A stretch of 64,000 bases of DNA from Carboxylicivirga sediminis (GCF_018156225.1 NZ_JAGTAR010000010.1:62001-126000); one strand, 5' to 3'; counted from the stretch's first letter, positions 53,371-62,932 are shown. Numbers and translations are program-made. The notes: generated by a model not told the origin, from the sequence alone.

Positions 53371-55704
53371 ATGGGAAAGGTGAATAAAAATATAATGAAA
53401 TTAGGAGCAATTGCCATGTTTGTTGGGACATTGGCTGCCTGCTCTGATACAGGTGGTACCAAGGTGGCCGGTTGGAAAAGCTTCAGTGGTGATCCGGTTA
53501 TTGAAGCTAAGGTAGACTCCGTGTTGTCGTTAATGACACTGGAAGAGAAAATAGGTCAGATGAATCAATATTCAGCCAATTTTGCCCCAACGGGTGAAGT
53601 GGCAGATAATCAATCAGGCGAGTACCTTAAGAGAGGGATGATTGGGAGTACATTTAACGCTTTTGGTGCTGCGAATGTACGTATGCTACAGGAGCAAAAC
53701 CTGAAATATTCACGCCTGAAAATTCCAATGTTGTTTGCTGCGGATGTGATTCACGGTTTGGAAACAACGTTTCCAATTCCATTGGCGGAGGCCTGCTCAT
53801 GGGATTTGAATTTGATGGAGCGAACTGCCAGAGCAGCAGCCGACGAAGCAACTGCATCGGGTGTAGCCTGGAATTTTGCACCAATGATTGATATGTCAAC
53901 CGACCCGCGCTGGGGGCGTGTTATGGAGGGTGCCGGTGAAGATGTGTACCTGGCCTCATTGGTTGCCAGAGCTCGTGTGAAAGGTTTTCAGGGTATTAGC
54001 GATTATTCTGACCTAAACAAGAACAATACACTCATAGCCACTGCTAAACACTTTGTAGGCTATGGTGCAGCGCAGGCCGGGCGCGATTACCATACGGTTG
54101 ATATCTCGGAGCGTAGTTTGAATGAAACATATTTCCCTCCGTTCCAGGCTGCCATCGACGAAGGTGTTGGGTCATTTATGACCGCTTTTAACGACCTCAA
54201 TGGTATTCCTTGCACCGGCAATAAACATTTATACACCGATATTTTGCGCAATGCATGGGGTTTTAACGGGTTGGTGGTGACCGACTACACGGCCATTTTG
54301 GAACTGATTGCCCATGGCTATGCTGAAGATTTGAAGCATGGAGCACAGTTAAGTCTGGATGCAGGCATTGATATGGACATGATTAGTGAGGCTTTTGTTA
54401 CGCACCTCCAGGAGTTGGTTGAAGAAGGGAGCATATCCGAAAACCAGGTTGATGTGGCAGTAGCACGCATCCTGGAGATGAAGTTCCTGCTAGGACTGTT
54501 CGACGATCCATTCCGCTATTGCGACGTTGAGCGCGAAAAGGAAGTGGTAATGAACGATGAGTACATTCAATTGGCGCATGAGGCAGCGCAAGGTTCAATT
54601 GTACTGCTGAAAAATGAGAATAATGTGTTGCCACTTAAGAAAGAAGACAAGAAGCGTGTAGCTCTTATCGGACCTTTTGTTAATGAGCGTAAGAGTTTAA
54701 ATGGTGAGTGGGCCATCAAAGGCGATCGCAGTAAATCTGTAACACTGAAAGAAGGTTTGGATGCCAAATATGCTGATTCAAACGTAAAATTCTCCTATGC
54801 CAAAGGCACTGATTTACCTTTAATTGACCGTCAAACAGAAAAGGTCTCAACTGGGAATGTGCCGGATAGAAGCGGATTTGCCAAGGCTGTAAATGTTGCG
54901 CGTAATAGCGATGTCATTGTGGTGGCAATGGGCGAAAACTACCATTGGTCGGGCGAAGCGGCATCCCGTACTGATATAACCTTGCCGGGTAATCAGCGCG
55001 ATTTGCTCAAAGAACTGAAGAAGACTGGTAAGCCAATCGTTTTGGTGGTGTTTAATGGTCGTCCCCTTGATTTGTCATGGGAGGCCGAGAATGTAGATGC
55101 CATTGTGGAGGCATGGTATCCGGGCTTAATGGCCGGTCATGCGGTGGCTGATGTTCTTTCAGGTGATTACAATCCATCTGCCAAGCTGGTAATGACCTTC
55201 CCTCGTAATGTGGGTCAGGTACCCATCCATTACAATGTGAAAAACACAGGGCGTCCGTTTAACGATGATACACCTGCCGATTATCGTTCAAACTATATCG
55301 ATGTAGCCAATTCACCATTGTATCCGTTTGGCCACGGATTATCCTATACAACTTTCGATTACAGTAACCTGAAGTTGGATAACAAGGCCTTCTCTAAAGG
55401 TGGTGCTATTAAGGCAACAATCGACATTACCAACACCGGTAACTACGACGGTGAAGAAATTGTACAGCTATATATTCAGGATATTACAGCATCGGTAACA
55501 CGACCCGTGAAAGAGCTGAAAGGTTTTGAAAAAATAGCGCTTAAAAAGGGTGAATCAACAACTGTGGAATTTACAATTGATGAAAAAGCAATTGAGTTCT
55601 TAGGTGTTGATATGCAGCCAATAGCTGAAGTTGGTGACTTTAATCTATGGATTGCAACCAGCTCCGATGATGAAAGTAACCATACAAGGTTCACCTATAA
55701 CTAA
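53371..55704 (+). CDS. GH3 family beta-glycosidase (BglX-like lipoprotein)
   Basis: About 777 residues with a lipoprotein signal (AMFVGTLAAC); ATG 53371 or ATG 53395 may start it. The N-terminal barrel has LMTLEEKIGQMNQYS, TFPIPLAEACSWDLNLMERTARAAADEATASGVAWNFAPMIDMSTDPRWGR, TAKHFVGYGAAQAGRDY, and the nucleophile Asp in GFNGLVVTDYTAIL. The second domain (QGSIVLLKNENNVLPL) and a C-terminal Fn3-like domain (PLYPFGHGLSYTTFDYS) are complete. It would release terminal beta-linked sugars from oligosaccharides in the periplasm. It follows SusD by about 90 bp, with a GGAGGA/TCCTCC hairpin at 53295-53312 between them. Confidence 0.93.
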   Translation: MGKVNKNIMKLGAIAMFVGTLAACSDTGGTKVAGWKSFSGDPVIEAKVDSVLSLMTLEEKIGQMNQYSANFAPTGEVADNQSGEYLKRGMIGSTFNAFGAANVRMLQEQNLKYSRLKIPMLFAADVIHGLETTFPIPLAEACSWDLNLMERTARAAADEATASGVAWNFAPMIDMSTDPRWGRVMEGAGEDVYLASLVARARVKGFQGISDYSDLNKNNTLIATAKHFVGYGAAQAGRDYHTVDISERSLNETYFPPFQAAIDEGVGSFMTAFNDLNGIPCTGNKHLYTDILRNAWGFNGLVVTDYTAILELIAHGYAEDLKHGAQLSLDAGIDMDMISEAFVTHLQELVEEGSISENQVDVAVARILEMKFLLGLFDDPFRYCDVEREKEVVMNDEYIQLAHEAAQGSIVLLKNENNVLPLKKEDKKRVALIGPFVNERKSLNGEWAIKGDRSKSVTLKEGLDAKYADSNVKFSYAKGTDLPLIDRQTEKVSTGNVPDRSGFAKAVNVARNSDVIVVAMGENYHWSGEAASRTDITLPGNQRDLLKELKKTGKPIVLVVFNGRPLDLSWEAENVDAIVEAWYPGLMAGHAVADVLSGDYNPSAKLVMTFPRNVGQVPIHYNVKNTGRPFNDDTPADYRSNYIDVANSPLYPFGHGLSYTTFDYSNLKLDNKAFSKGGAIKATIDITNTGNYDGEEIVQLYIQDITASVTRPVKELKGFEKIALKKGESTTVEFTIDEKAIEFLGVDMQPIAEVGDFNLWIATSSDDESNHTRFTYN

Positions 55705-55707
55705 TCA

Positions 55708-55735
55708 TGAAAGCACCTCTTCGGGGGTGCTTTCA
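55708..55735 (+). terminator. Hairpin between GH3 and sulfatase genes
   Basis: TGAAAGCACC and GGTGCTTTCA form a perfect 10-bp stem with a CTCTTCGG loop, three bases after the GH3 stop. There is only ATTCCC after it and no long T run, so it may be an RNA-stabilising or partly terminating element within the PUL transcript rather than a full terminator. Confidence 0.65.
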
Positions 55736-55788
55736 TTCCCTTTATTGCTTATCCGAAAACCCGTAATCAAGGCATAAACCATCACCTC

Positions 55789-57354
55789 ATGAGACTACTT
55801 TTTAAAATATTATTCCTTTTACTGGCCGGAAAGATTTTGACTTCGTGCAACAGCACAAATACCGGGGCTAATAATAAGCCAACCAATATCTTATTTATAA
55901 TGACCGATGACCATGCCATGCAGGCCCTCAGTGCCTATGGTCATCCTATCTCCAAACTGGCACCAACCCCTAACATCGATCGTTTGGCCGACGAAGGAAC
56001 CCTGTTTCTCGAAAACTATTGTGCCAATTCTATTTGCGGCCCGAGCCGGGCAACCGTTCTAACCGGAAAGCATTCGCATGCCAATGGTTTTATGAAAAAC
56101 GATGGAACCAGGTTTAATGGTCACCAGCTAACCATTCCTAATATTCTGCAAAAAAATGGTTATCAAACGGCAGTCATCGGCAAGTGGCACTTAAACACCG
56201 ATCCGGTTGGATTTGATTACTACAAAATATTAAACGATCAGGGGGAGTACAATAACCCTGACTTCGTTACCAGGGAGGGAGTAACTCAGGAAATGGGCTA
56301 TGTAACCGATCTAATTACCGAATCGACCATTGACTGGTTAGAAAAGCGCGACAAGAGTGAGCCCTTCTTCCTGATGATGCAGCATAAGGCACCCCATCGT
56401 AACTGGGTGCCAGCCGAAAAGTATTATCGTTTGTTTGAGCATGTCGAATTTCCGGTACCCGATAATTATTTCGATAATTACGACAAACGCATTGCTGCGG
56501 CCGGTCAGGAGATGAATATCTTTCAGCATGCCTACGAGGGGCACGACCTGAAAATGGTGACTGGTATTGATAGCGATACCTTGTTGTATGACCGCTGGCC
56601 ACAAGTGTTTTTCGGACGAATGACCGATGATGAACGTCAACGTTTTTTGGAGGCTTACCGCGAACGCAATAATGATTTTTATCTGACTGAAAGAACAGAC
56701 GAGGAAAAAGCAGTCTGGAAATTGCAACGCTATCTGCAGGATTACCTGGCCTGTGTGCGCTCGGTGGACGACAGCGTTGGTGAAATTTATGAGTACCTGA
56801 AGGAAAAAGGATTATTGGATAATACCATCATTGTTTACACCTCCGATCAGGGCTTCTTTTTAGGTGAGCATGGCTGGTTTGATAAGCGCTGGATGTACGA
56901 AGAATCATTCCGAATGCCGCTTGTTATCAGGCATCCGCAGGTAGGACATTCTCCAGAGCCCATCGCAGCGTTAACGCAAAACATCGATTTTGCACCTTCG
57001 TTTCTGGATATGCTCAATGTGGAGATACCCGATGAAATGCAGGGCGAATCGTTTTATCCGTTAATGAAAGGTGAGAAATTAGATGAACCATGGCGCCAGG
57101 CGCTCTATTATCATTACTATGAGTATCCTGGTTTTCACAGTGTCAAAGCACATAATGGCGTGAAAACAGAACGCTATAAGTTGATTCACTTTTATCAGGA
57201 TAATGAGTGGGAGCTGTACGATTTAGAGGAGGATCCGAGCGAAATGAATAATGTGTATGATGATGTGAAATATGATGATGTAAGAGCAACCTTGCACGCC
57301 CAGCTGGATAGCTTAATACTTAAATACCAGGTGCCGGATAAGTATTTGAAGTAG
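55789..57354 (+). CDS. Sulfatase (Cys-type, S1 family) lipoprotein
   Basis: A 521-residue protein with a lipobox ILTSC (Cys20). The metal-binding Asp pair is Asp40-Asp41 in MTDDHAMQ. The formylglycine motif is CGPSR at 83-87 (Cys83), followed by ATVLTGKHSHANG. VIGKWHLNTDP, FFLMMQHKAPHRNW and VYTSDQGFFLGEHGWFDKRWMYEESFRMPLVIRHP complete the S1 pattern. Cys83 would be converted to formylglycine by a maturase not seen in the window. It removes sulfate esters from a glycan. The overall length and loops recall GlcNAc-6-sulfatases of group S1_11, which is only a guess. Confidence 0.9.
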   Translation: MRLLFKILFLLLAGKILTSCNSTNTGANNKPTNILFIMTDDHAMQALSAYGHPISKLAPTPNIDRLADEGTLFLENYCANSICGPSRATVLTGKHSHANGFMKNDGTRFNGHQLTIPNILQKNGYQTAVIGKWHLNTDPVGFDYYKILNDQGEYNNPDFVTREGVTQEMGYVTDLITESTIDWLEKRDKSEPFFLMMQHKAPHRNWVPAEKYYRLFEHVEFPVPDNYFDNYDKRIAAAGQEMNIFQHAYEGHDLKMVTGIDSDTLLYDRWPQVFFGRMTDDERQRFLEAYRERNNDFYLTERTDEEKAVWKLQRYLQDYLACVRSVDDSVGEIYEYLKEKGLLDNTIIVYTSDQGFFLGEHGWFDKRWMYEESFRMPLVIRHPQVGHSPEPIAALTQNIDFAPSFLDMLNVEIPDEMQGESFYPLMKGEKLDEPWRQALYYHYYEYPGFHSVKAHNGVKTERYKLIHFYQDNEWELYDLEEDPSEMNNVYDDVKYDDVRATLHAQLDSLILKYQVPDKYLK

Positions 57355-57404
57355 GTATTAAAAAGTGAGCTTCTGTTATAACAATTAATTAACCAAGTTG
57401 AAAT

Positions 57405-59213
57405 ATGAAAAGATTAATAAAAATCAGTGCTGTATTAATGTTGTTACTCATTCATTACCAAGTAGCAGCTCAGGATGTGCAGCCTCAGACTTATTGTAAC
57501 CCTATCGATTTGGATTATACCTACATGGTGTATAATTCGGCTAAGAATATATCGTATCGCTCGGGAGCAGATCCGGCTGTCATTGAGTTCAGGGGCGAAT
57601 ATTACATGTTTGTAACGCGTTCGTTTGGCTACTGGCATTCAACAGATTTAGTCAACTGGGAGTTTATTAAACCGGCACAATGGTTCTTCGAAGGTTCCAA
57701 TGCACCAACAGCTTTTAATTATAAAGATTCTGTGGTTTATTTTGCCGGAAACCCGGCCGGCTACGGTAGTATATTGTATACCGATGATCCAAAATCAGGC
57801 AAGTGGACACCAACCGCTTCCATTACCAATAACATTCAGGATTCGGAATTATTTATCGATGATGACGGAAAAACCTATTTGTACTGGGGCTCATCCAACG
57901 TGTTCCCGTTGAAGGTGAAACAGCTTAATAAGGATGACCGCATGCTCGAAGTCGGTGAGCCCAAGGAACTGATTAACCTGAATGAAGAGGAGCATGGCTG
58001 GGAGCGATTTGGCGAAAACAACTTTCACCCAACTATTAAGGAGGGCTACATGGAAGGGGCATCGATGACCAAGCATAATGGTAAATACTACCTGCAATAT
58101 GCGGCGCCTGGTACACAATTTAATGTGTATGCCGATGGCGCTTATATTGGTGAATCGCCGGAAGGGCCGTTTGAATACATGGAAGGTAATCCGATCAGCT
58201 TTAAGCCGGGCGGCTTTGCCAATGGTGCGGGGCATGGGATGACTTTGAAGGCCACCAATGATGAGTATTGGCATTTTGCCACTATGGCCCTGGCCTCCAA
58301 CTCGCATTGGGAACGCCGCCTGTGTATGTTCCCTACCTATTTCGATCAGGAAGGTATCATGCACAGCAATACCCACTATGGCGATTATCCGCGTTTTGCA
58401 CCAAGTCACCCCACCAAGGCAGGTGAGCATAACGGCTGGATGTTGCTATCCTACAAAGGCAAAACGACTGTATCTACATCTGAGCTGCAGATTAAAAAGA
58501 GCACGGCCACCGATGGAGACTTTGATATTGAAGAGATGGCCAGGGAATATACCGCCGATGGTCGCATCTTATCAAGGGTGTTAACCGATGAAAGTCCAAA
58601 ATCGTACTGGGTGGCCAGTGCCAACGACAATAAGCAATGGGTGGAGATAGAGATGAAACACATGGGCACTATCCATGCCATACAACTCAATTTTCACGAT
58701 CATGAAGCGGGTGTCTACACACGAACCGAAGGATTACGTCATCGTTATACCATAGAGGCCTCTGTAGATGGTAAAAACTGGGAAACCATTGTTGATAGAA
58801 GCAACAGCTTTAAAGATACGCCAAATGCATACATCCCGCTAAACGTGCCGGTAAGAGCTAAATATGTTCGGTATAACAACATTGAGGTGCCCGGCAATAA
58901 TTTCGCGATGTCAGAGATTCGTGTTTTTGGCTTAGGAGATGGTAAAAAGCCGGCTAAGGTGAAGAACTTTAAGATCAGTCGGGAGAAAGATCGCCGTCAT
59001 GTGGAAATGAGTTGGGATAAAGTAAACGGGGGACAGGGATATAACATTCGCTGGGGAATTGCAGCTGATAAGCTGTATCACTCGTGGCTGGTATACGATA
59101 GTAACGTGCATAAAATTCCTTCGCTGGATAAAGGAACATCCTACTATTTCACCATTGAAGCATTCAACGAGAACGGTATCTCCCGGCAGAGTGCCCCCAT
59201 GCTGGTTAAGTAA
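57405..59213 (+). CDS. GH43-like glycoside hydrolase with F5/8 type C and Fn3 domains
   Basis: A 602-residue secreted enzyme (signal peptide 1-22). The five-bladed propeller has the expected triad: Asp56 in SGADPAVIEF, Asp146 in IQDSELFIDDDGKTYLYWGS, and Glu217 in GYMEGASMTKHNGKYYLQYA. A discoidin-like domain (about 395-515, LRHRYTIEASVDGKNWETI, RAKYVRYNNIEVPGNNFAMSEIRVFG) and a fibronectin type III domain (about 515-602) follow. GH43 enzymes act on arabinosides, xylosides or galactans; the subfamily is not assignable by eye. It lies 50 bp after the sulfatase gene. Confidence 0.9.
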   Translation: MKRLIKISAVLMLLLIHYQVAAQDVQPQTYCNPIDLDYTYMVYNSAKNISYRSGADPAVIEFRGEYYMFVTRSFGYWHSTDLVNWEFIKPAQWFFEGSNAPTAFNYKDSVVYFAGNPAGYGSILYTDDPKSGKWTPTASITNNIQDSELFIDDDGKTYLYWGSSNVFPLKVKQLNKDDRMLEVGEPKELINLNEEEHGWERFGENNFHPTIKEGYMEGASMTKHNGKYYLQYAAPGTQFNVYADGAYIGESPEGPFEYMEGNPISFKPGGFANGAGHGMTLKATNDEYWHFATMALASNSHWERRLCMFPTYFDQEGIMHSNTHYGDYPRFAPSHPTKAGEHNGWMLLSYKGKTTVSTSELQIKKSTATDGDFDIEEMAREYTADGRILSRVLTDESPKSYWVASANDNKQWVEIEMKHMGTIHAIQLNFHDHEAGVYTRTEGLRHRYTIEASVDGKNWETIVDRSNSFKDTPNAYIPLNVPVRAKYVRYNNIEVPGNNFAMSEIRVFGLGDGKKPAKVKNFKISREKDRRHVEMSWDKVNGGQGYNIRWGIAADKLYHSWLVYDSNVHKIPSLDKGTSYYFTIEAFNENGISRQSAPMLVK

Positions 59214-59225
59214 TTACATTAACAA

Positions 59226-60614
59226 ATGAGTTATATGAAGAAATTAATTGTATCACTGATTGCCTGTTTAGGTCTGCTAACGGGTAATGCACAAAAAACA
59301 GATCACCAAATTTTGGAAGAATTGTTGCACAATACGGTAAAGTTCTACCAAATGTTAAGAGCCGATAACGGCTTGTACCACGATTATGTCAGTACGCATG
59401 GTGAAACCAACCGTGGCTCGGCAGCTAATATTGGCATGGGACTGGTAGCGCAGTGTGTGGCCAGTGAAATGGGCTGGACTACTAAAGCAGAAGAGGAGAT
59501 CATCGAAACCTTACAATCGGTTTTGGGGCATAACGATCAGGGGATACGCCTCGATCGGACAGCACAAAACTGTTTCATCCATTTTTTTGATATCAATACC
59601 GGTAAAGCCATTGGTGAGGATTGGAGCCCTATTGACACCGATTTGATGATTTCCGGGGCCTTATTTGCCAAGCGCTATTTTAACCACAATGAGCAGCTTG
59701 GAGCCTATGTGGATGAGTTGTATAACTTAGTGGATCAGGCGCAGTTTATTGGTGACTGGACAAAAGGGCAAATTGCCTTAAAGATGACTGAGGAAGGGCC
59801 TGCTGTTAACAGCTATACATTGCCTTATAATGAATACATGGTAGTGGCCTGGCTGGCTAAAAATCAGGCGAAAAAGAAGAATGCACCGGCCAATAAGTTA
59901 TGGGATAAGTGGTATGGTAACCCAGATGGTTTGCCCACTGCTACTTACGCCTCGAAGTCGGGCGAAGCCTACCATGTGATGACTGACCATGCGGTTTCAA
60001 AAGAGTTTACCTCGAATTTCACGTTCATGTTCAACTATTTATTTGTGAACGAATTTACCACCAGTGAAAAGTACCAGGAGGCCATGAGGCAGGCAGCTTT
60101 GGCCGACCGTGCCTGGTGGAATGACCGTGATGACTTAAAGCCGATGGGTTTGCAGCCTTACGAATGGGGCACCACAGCCGGCATAGGCCTGCGCGAGCAT
60201 GATGGGGCATTGCACGAGGGCTATACCGTTGATCGTATCTGTCGTATGGAGCACATTGGTACTGACCGCGACCGGAATAAGGGCAAAAATGTGGCCTTGA
60301 GTGCCATGGCGGGCTACTCGCCGGTATTGCCCGATTTGGTTCGCAAGGATTTAATTGCGATGTATCGCGATCCACGTGGATTAGGTAAGATGGCCCTGCC
60401 GGCACGTGAAGGTATATCCGATGGTGGCGATTATATTTTGTGGAAATACAGTTACAGTGATTTAAACTGGCGGCCATCGAAAGTAGAAGGCGTTGATTAT
60501 GCCTGTATGCTGCTCGGACTGGCTGCCTTACCTGAGCTTTTAGGTGTTGAATTCTTTCAGGAGTATAACGACTTTTTTAATCCTGACAAGCCGCAATACA
60601 AACGGGCTCGTTAG
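59226..60614 (+). CDS. Probable (alpha/alpha)6-barrel glycoside hydrolase, family unclear
   Basis: A 462-residue secreted protein; the signal peptide ends about GNAQ, and ATG 59235 is an equally good start. It is helical and aromatic-rich. DWSPIDTDLMISGALFAKRYF and LPYNEYMVVAWLAKNQ recall the glucoamylase-like (PF10091/GH144-related) (alpha/alpha)6 proteins, where YxExMxxYxLA has a similar layout. LREHDGALHEGYTVDRICRMEHIGTDRDR and GISDGGDYILWKYSYSDLNW are other candidate active-site segments; acidic residues in these could be catalytic. I could not assign a known GH family. As the last gene of the PUL it probably completes the same pathway. Confidence 0.6.
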   Translation: MSYMKKLIVSLIACLGLLTGNAQKTDHQILEELLHNTVKFYQMLRADNGLYHDYVSTHGETNRGSAANIGMGLVAQCVASEMGWTTKAEEEIIETLQSVLGHNDQGIRLDRTAQNCFIHFFDINTGKAIGEDWSPIDTDLMISGALFAKRYFNHNEQLGAYVDELYNLVDQAQFIGDWTKGQIALKMTEEGPAVNSYTLPYNEYMVVAWLAKNQAKKKNAPANKLWDKWYGNPDGLPTATYASKSGEAYHVMTDHAVSKEFTSNFTFMFNYLFVNEFTTSEKYQEAMRQAALADRAWWNDRDDLKPMGLQPYEWGTTAGIGLREHDGALHEGYTVDRICRMEHIGTDRDRNKGKNVALSAMAGYSPVLPDLVRKDLIAMYRDPRGLGKMALPAREGISDGGDYILWKYSYSDLNWRPSKVEGVDYACMLLGLAALPELLGVEFFQEYNDFFNPDKPQYKRAR

Positions 60615-60636
60615 GACTGTAAAAGCACTAAAGATA

Positions 60637-60670
60637 AATCTGCATCCTTTATTTAGGGTGCAGATTTTTT
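60637..60670 (+). terminator. Terminator of the PUL transcript
   Basis: AATCTGCATCC and a matching GGGTGCAGATT form a stem with a short TTTATTTA loop, followed by a run of T. It begins 22 bp after the last PUL gene and is a good intrinsic terminator. Confidence 0.82.
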
Positions 60671-60714
60671 GGCATAAAGCAGATAGCTTATTATTGAATG
60701 ATTAATGCGAATCT

Positions 60715-60985
60715 ATAGTTGAACCCACTCCGGGGTTCTGTTAGTAATGTGATAATATACAATGGTTTGCGCCTTATAGATATTAAAATTAGATCCCTTC
60801 GGGATAAAAAAATGTCAGTACGACATTAACAATAATAGCCGCGTTCGAAGCGCGGGGTTATGAATATGGTGAGAAAACAACCCTGATATGGGTTGAAGGT
60901 TTATATGAAGCAAGTTTTAACCCGGATTATGTATTAGAACTTCGTCATGAGCGTTAAAAATGCAATAAAACAAGGCTTTACTGAA
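60715..60985. repeat. Hairpin-rich gene-free stretch
   Basis: Between the PUL terminator and the oxidoreductase lie about 460 bp without a gene. Short inverted pairs are dense: AACCC..GGGTT near 60724, ATCCC-TTC-GGGAT near 60799, AATGTC..GACATT near 60812, a CCGCG/CGCGG pair around TTCGAA near 60840, AACCC-TGATAT-GGGTT near 60880, and ACGATGCA-T-TGCATCGT near 60989. This looks like a decayed intergenic repeat element rather than a gene, since no frame of more than a few dozen codons is convincing. Its family cannot be named from one copy. Confidence 0.4.
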
Positions 60986-61135
60986 ACGATGCATTGCATC
61001 GTTCTGGTGAGTTGAGGTAAAGCTACGAAGTGTTTTGTTTTGAAGCAGTTTAAATGCGTAATAGATTTTCTAATGCATATTGCGGGTTGAACCATTAATT
61101 CACATGATTACAAAAGACATAAGGCGAATGAGCCT

Positions 61136-61711
61136 TTAAAAAATAGATTCAACTTTTTGTAAGAATTTCTTTCTTCTTTCAATTTTACCCGTTGTGGTAT
61201 ATTCACTATTCAACCACTTTATGTTTTTAAGTCCAACACCTTTCAACGTTTTGTTTATAAATATTCCTTTTATCGGATTGCCTGATAAGAATTTAAGATA
61301 CCAGGTTGGATATTCTGAGGTGGTTATTACTGTCGTTTTATTGATGTGAGTAAGCATTCCTTTCAAGCCGTACTTAGTTTCTACATACGAGAAGTTTTTG
61401 AGCATTACCTTATCAATAAAACCTTTTAATATTGCAGGTATATCATACCACCAAACGGGAAAGATAAATATTAGTTCAGATGTATCCTTAAGAGTCTCCT
61501 GATAGCTGAGAACTAATCTATCAGTGGTCTTACCTTTTGAATATTGAGCAAGGTCTTTTTCCTCAAGTACCGGATTAAAACTATCCTTGTTCAAGTCAAT
61601 AATCTGATAATTATTAGAGCTGGCATCAAGTTTTTTAGTGATTGTTTCTAATATAGCTTTGTTGAAACTACCGTGCCAAGGATGGGCAAATACTATTGTT
61701 GTCTTCATCAT
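61136..61711 (-). CDS. Flavodoxin-fold NAD(P)H oxidoreductase (MdaB/NQO-like)
   Basis: A 191-residue protein with the Flavodoxin_2 pattern: TIVFAHPWHGSFNKAIL (phosphate-binding start), LSYQETLKDTSELIFIFPVWWYDIPAILKGFIDKVM (core helix and strand), and GLKGMLTHINKTTVITTSEYPTWYL. It is expected to bind FMN or FAD and reduce quinones or other oxidants with NAD(P)H. It follows a Crp/Fnr-type regulator on the same strand with a 67-bp gap, so joint expression or regulation by that protein is likely. Substrate unknown. Confidence 0.87.
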   Translation of the reverse strand: MMKTTIVFAHPWHGSFNKAILETITKKLDASSNNYQIIDLNKDSFNPVLEEKDLAQYSKGKTTDRLVLSYQETLKDTSELIFIFPVWWYDIPAILKGFIDKVMLKNFSYVETKYGLKGMLTHINKTTVITTSEYPTWYLKFLSGNPIKGIFINKTLKGVGLKNIKWLNSEYTTTGKIERRKKFLQKVESIF

Positions 61712-61778
61712 TTAAATCTTGGAATATGAATAAAGCACAAAGGTATTGGCCGGCAGATGATTCAGAAAGGACAAATGT

Positions 61779-62354
61779 CTAAAAGGAGAGCTCTTTTCTT
61801 AAGCGGCTTAAATGCCTTTGTGTAATGCCAAGGTAGGATGCAAGATACTTTAGTGGTACTTTTTGCAAATATTCCGGATTAAACTTTAATAGGTCTTCAT
61901 AGCGTTTTTTTGCCGACTCCATTTGCAGTGCAAGTAATCGGTTTTCCATTTCAATATATGATTGTTCGGCGGCGAATCTTGAAAATTTCAGCCAGTTTAG
62001 GCTCGAATTCATCAATTCGTAATACTGACTGTATGGGATAACCAGAAGCTCTACATCAGTTAGTGCGTGGATGTTTTCGAAAGTCTCCTTTTGAGTGATA
62101 AAAGAAGAAAAGGCAGATATAAATTTATTTGGGAAAGTTAAGCAGTATGTTACCTCTTCATCTTTACTGGAGATGTAATAATTCCTCAAAACTCCCGAAT
62201 TGACATATCCCATCCAGGTACATACCTTTCCGGCTTCAATTAAAATATCTCCTTTTTTAAATGACTTAGTTTCGAAGTAGCCTAATCCGGTCGATATTTC
62301 GGAATCGGTCAGAATATTTACAGTTTTTAGTATGTTCTCCAAGTTTTCTTTCAT
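61779..62354 (-). CDS. Crp/Fnr-family transcriptional regulator
   Basis: About 191 residues from ATG 62354; the frame extends to 62402, but the extra residues precede the usual MKENLENIL start. A cyclic-nucleotide-binding-like barrel (KSFKKGDILIEAGKVCTWMGYVNSGVLRNYYIS) is followed by the long dimer helix and a C-terminal helix-turn-helix (FNPEYLQKVPLKYLASYLGITQRHLSRLRKELSF). The nucleotide pocket lacks the full cAMP signature, as in many Bacteroidota relatives, so the signal is unknown. It lies upstream of the oxidoreductase and probably controls it. Confidence 0.86.
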   Translation of the reverse strand: MKENLENILKTVNILTDSEISTGLGYFETKSFKKGDILIEAGKVCTWMGYVNSGVLRNYYISSKDEEVTYCLTFPNKFISAFSSFITQKETFENIHALTDVELLVIPYSQYYELMNSSLNWLKFSRFAAEQSYIEMENRLLALQMESAKKRYEDLLKFNPEYLQKVPLKYLASYLGITQRHLSRLRKELSF

Positions 62355-62485
62355 TTTATCAGCGGCTAATTTATATAGCTGGTATTTGTTCCATGTAAGC
62401 AAAGGCTGCGACTTTGTTAGGTGTTTTTTTCATTTATTTCGCAAGTTGGGGCGTCGCGCTTTATAGATCTAAATTTTTATAGTTG

Positions 62486-62932
62486 TCATACTAGATTAAC
62501 TCTTTCAGAAAGAAAAGCAATCAAGTCATTTAAGGCTCCACTTCTCTTAAATTCTATTAGAGGTATTTTATATCTTTTGTGATTAGTTTTTATCGAAATT
62601 ATGGGACTAGGCTTAGTTGCCAAATATGTCAATATTGAACCACCAATAAAAAGCAATATTGGAATAATAAATTTGAATACTAAATATCCTCTCGCATTCG
62701 GACCTGATAAAATCTGAATTTCAAAAGTCATAAATGAGCTTATTAACCACTTTAAAGAATAAGCAATTAACAACAAAGAAAGAATTAGTGACAAAATCCA
62801 GTTATTTATTAAATGTCCTTTTTTCAAATGGATTGTGATTATTTCGCAATAGTCAATGTGCATGTCAACCTGATAATTCTTAATAAAGTCAATCCCGTGT
62901 TCGTTAATTTTTATGTAAGGTGATTCAAACAT
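62486..62932 (-). CDS. Uncharacterised protein with two membrane helices
   Basis: A 148-residue protein. The N-terminal 45 residues are beta-like (PYIKINEHGIDFIKNYQVDMHIDYCEIITIHL). Two hydrophobic segments (about 45-65 and 87-107) follow, then a soluble tail (SIKTNHKRYKIPLIEFKRSGALNDLIAFLSERV). I do not recognise the family. It is on the same strand as the Crp-type regulator but separated by 83 bp. No function is assigned. Confidence 0.6.
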   Translation of the reverse strand: MFESPYIKINEHGIDFIKNYQVDMHIDYCEIITIHLKKGHLINNWILSLILSLLLIAYSLKWLISSFMTFEIQILSGPNARGYLVFKFIIPILLFIGGSILTYLATKPSPIISIKTNHKRYKIPLIEFKRSGALNDLIAFLSERVNLV

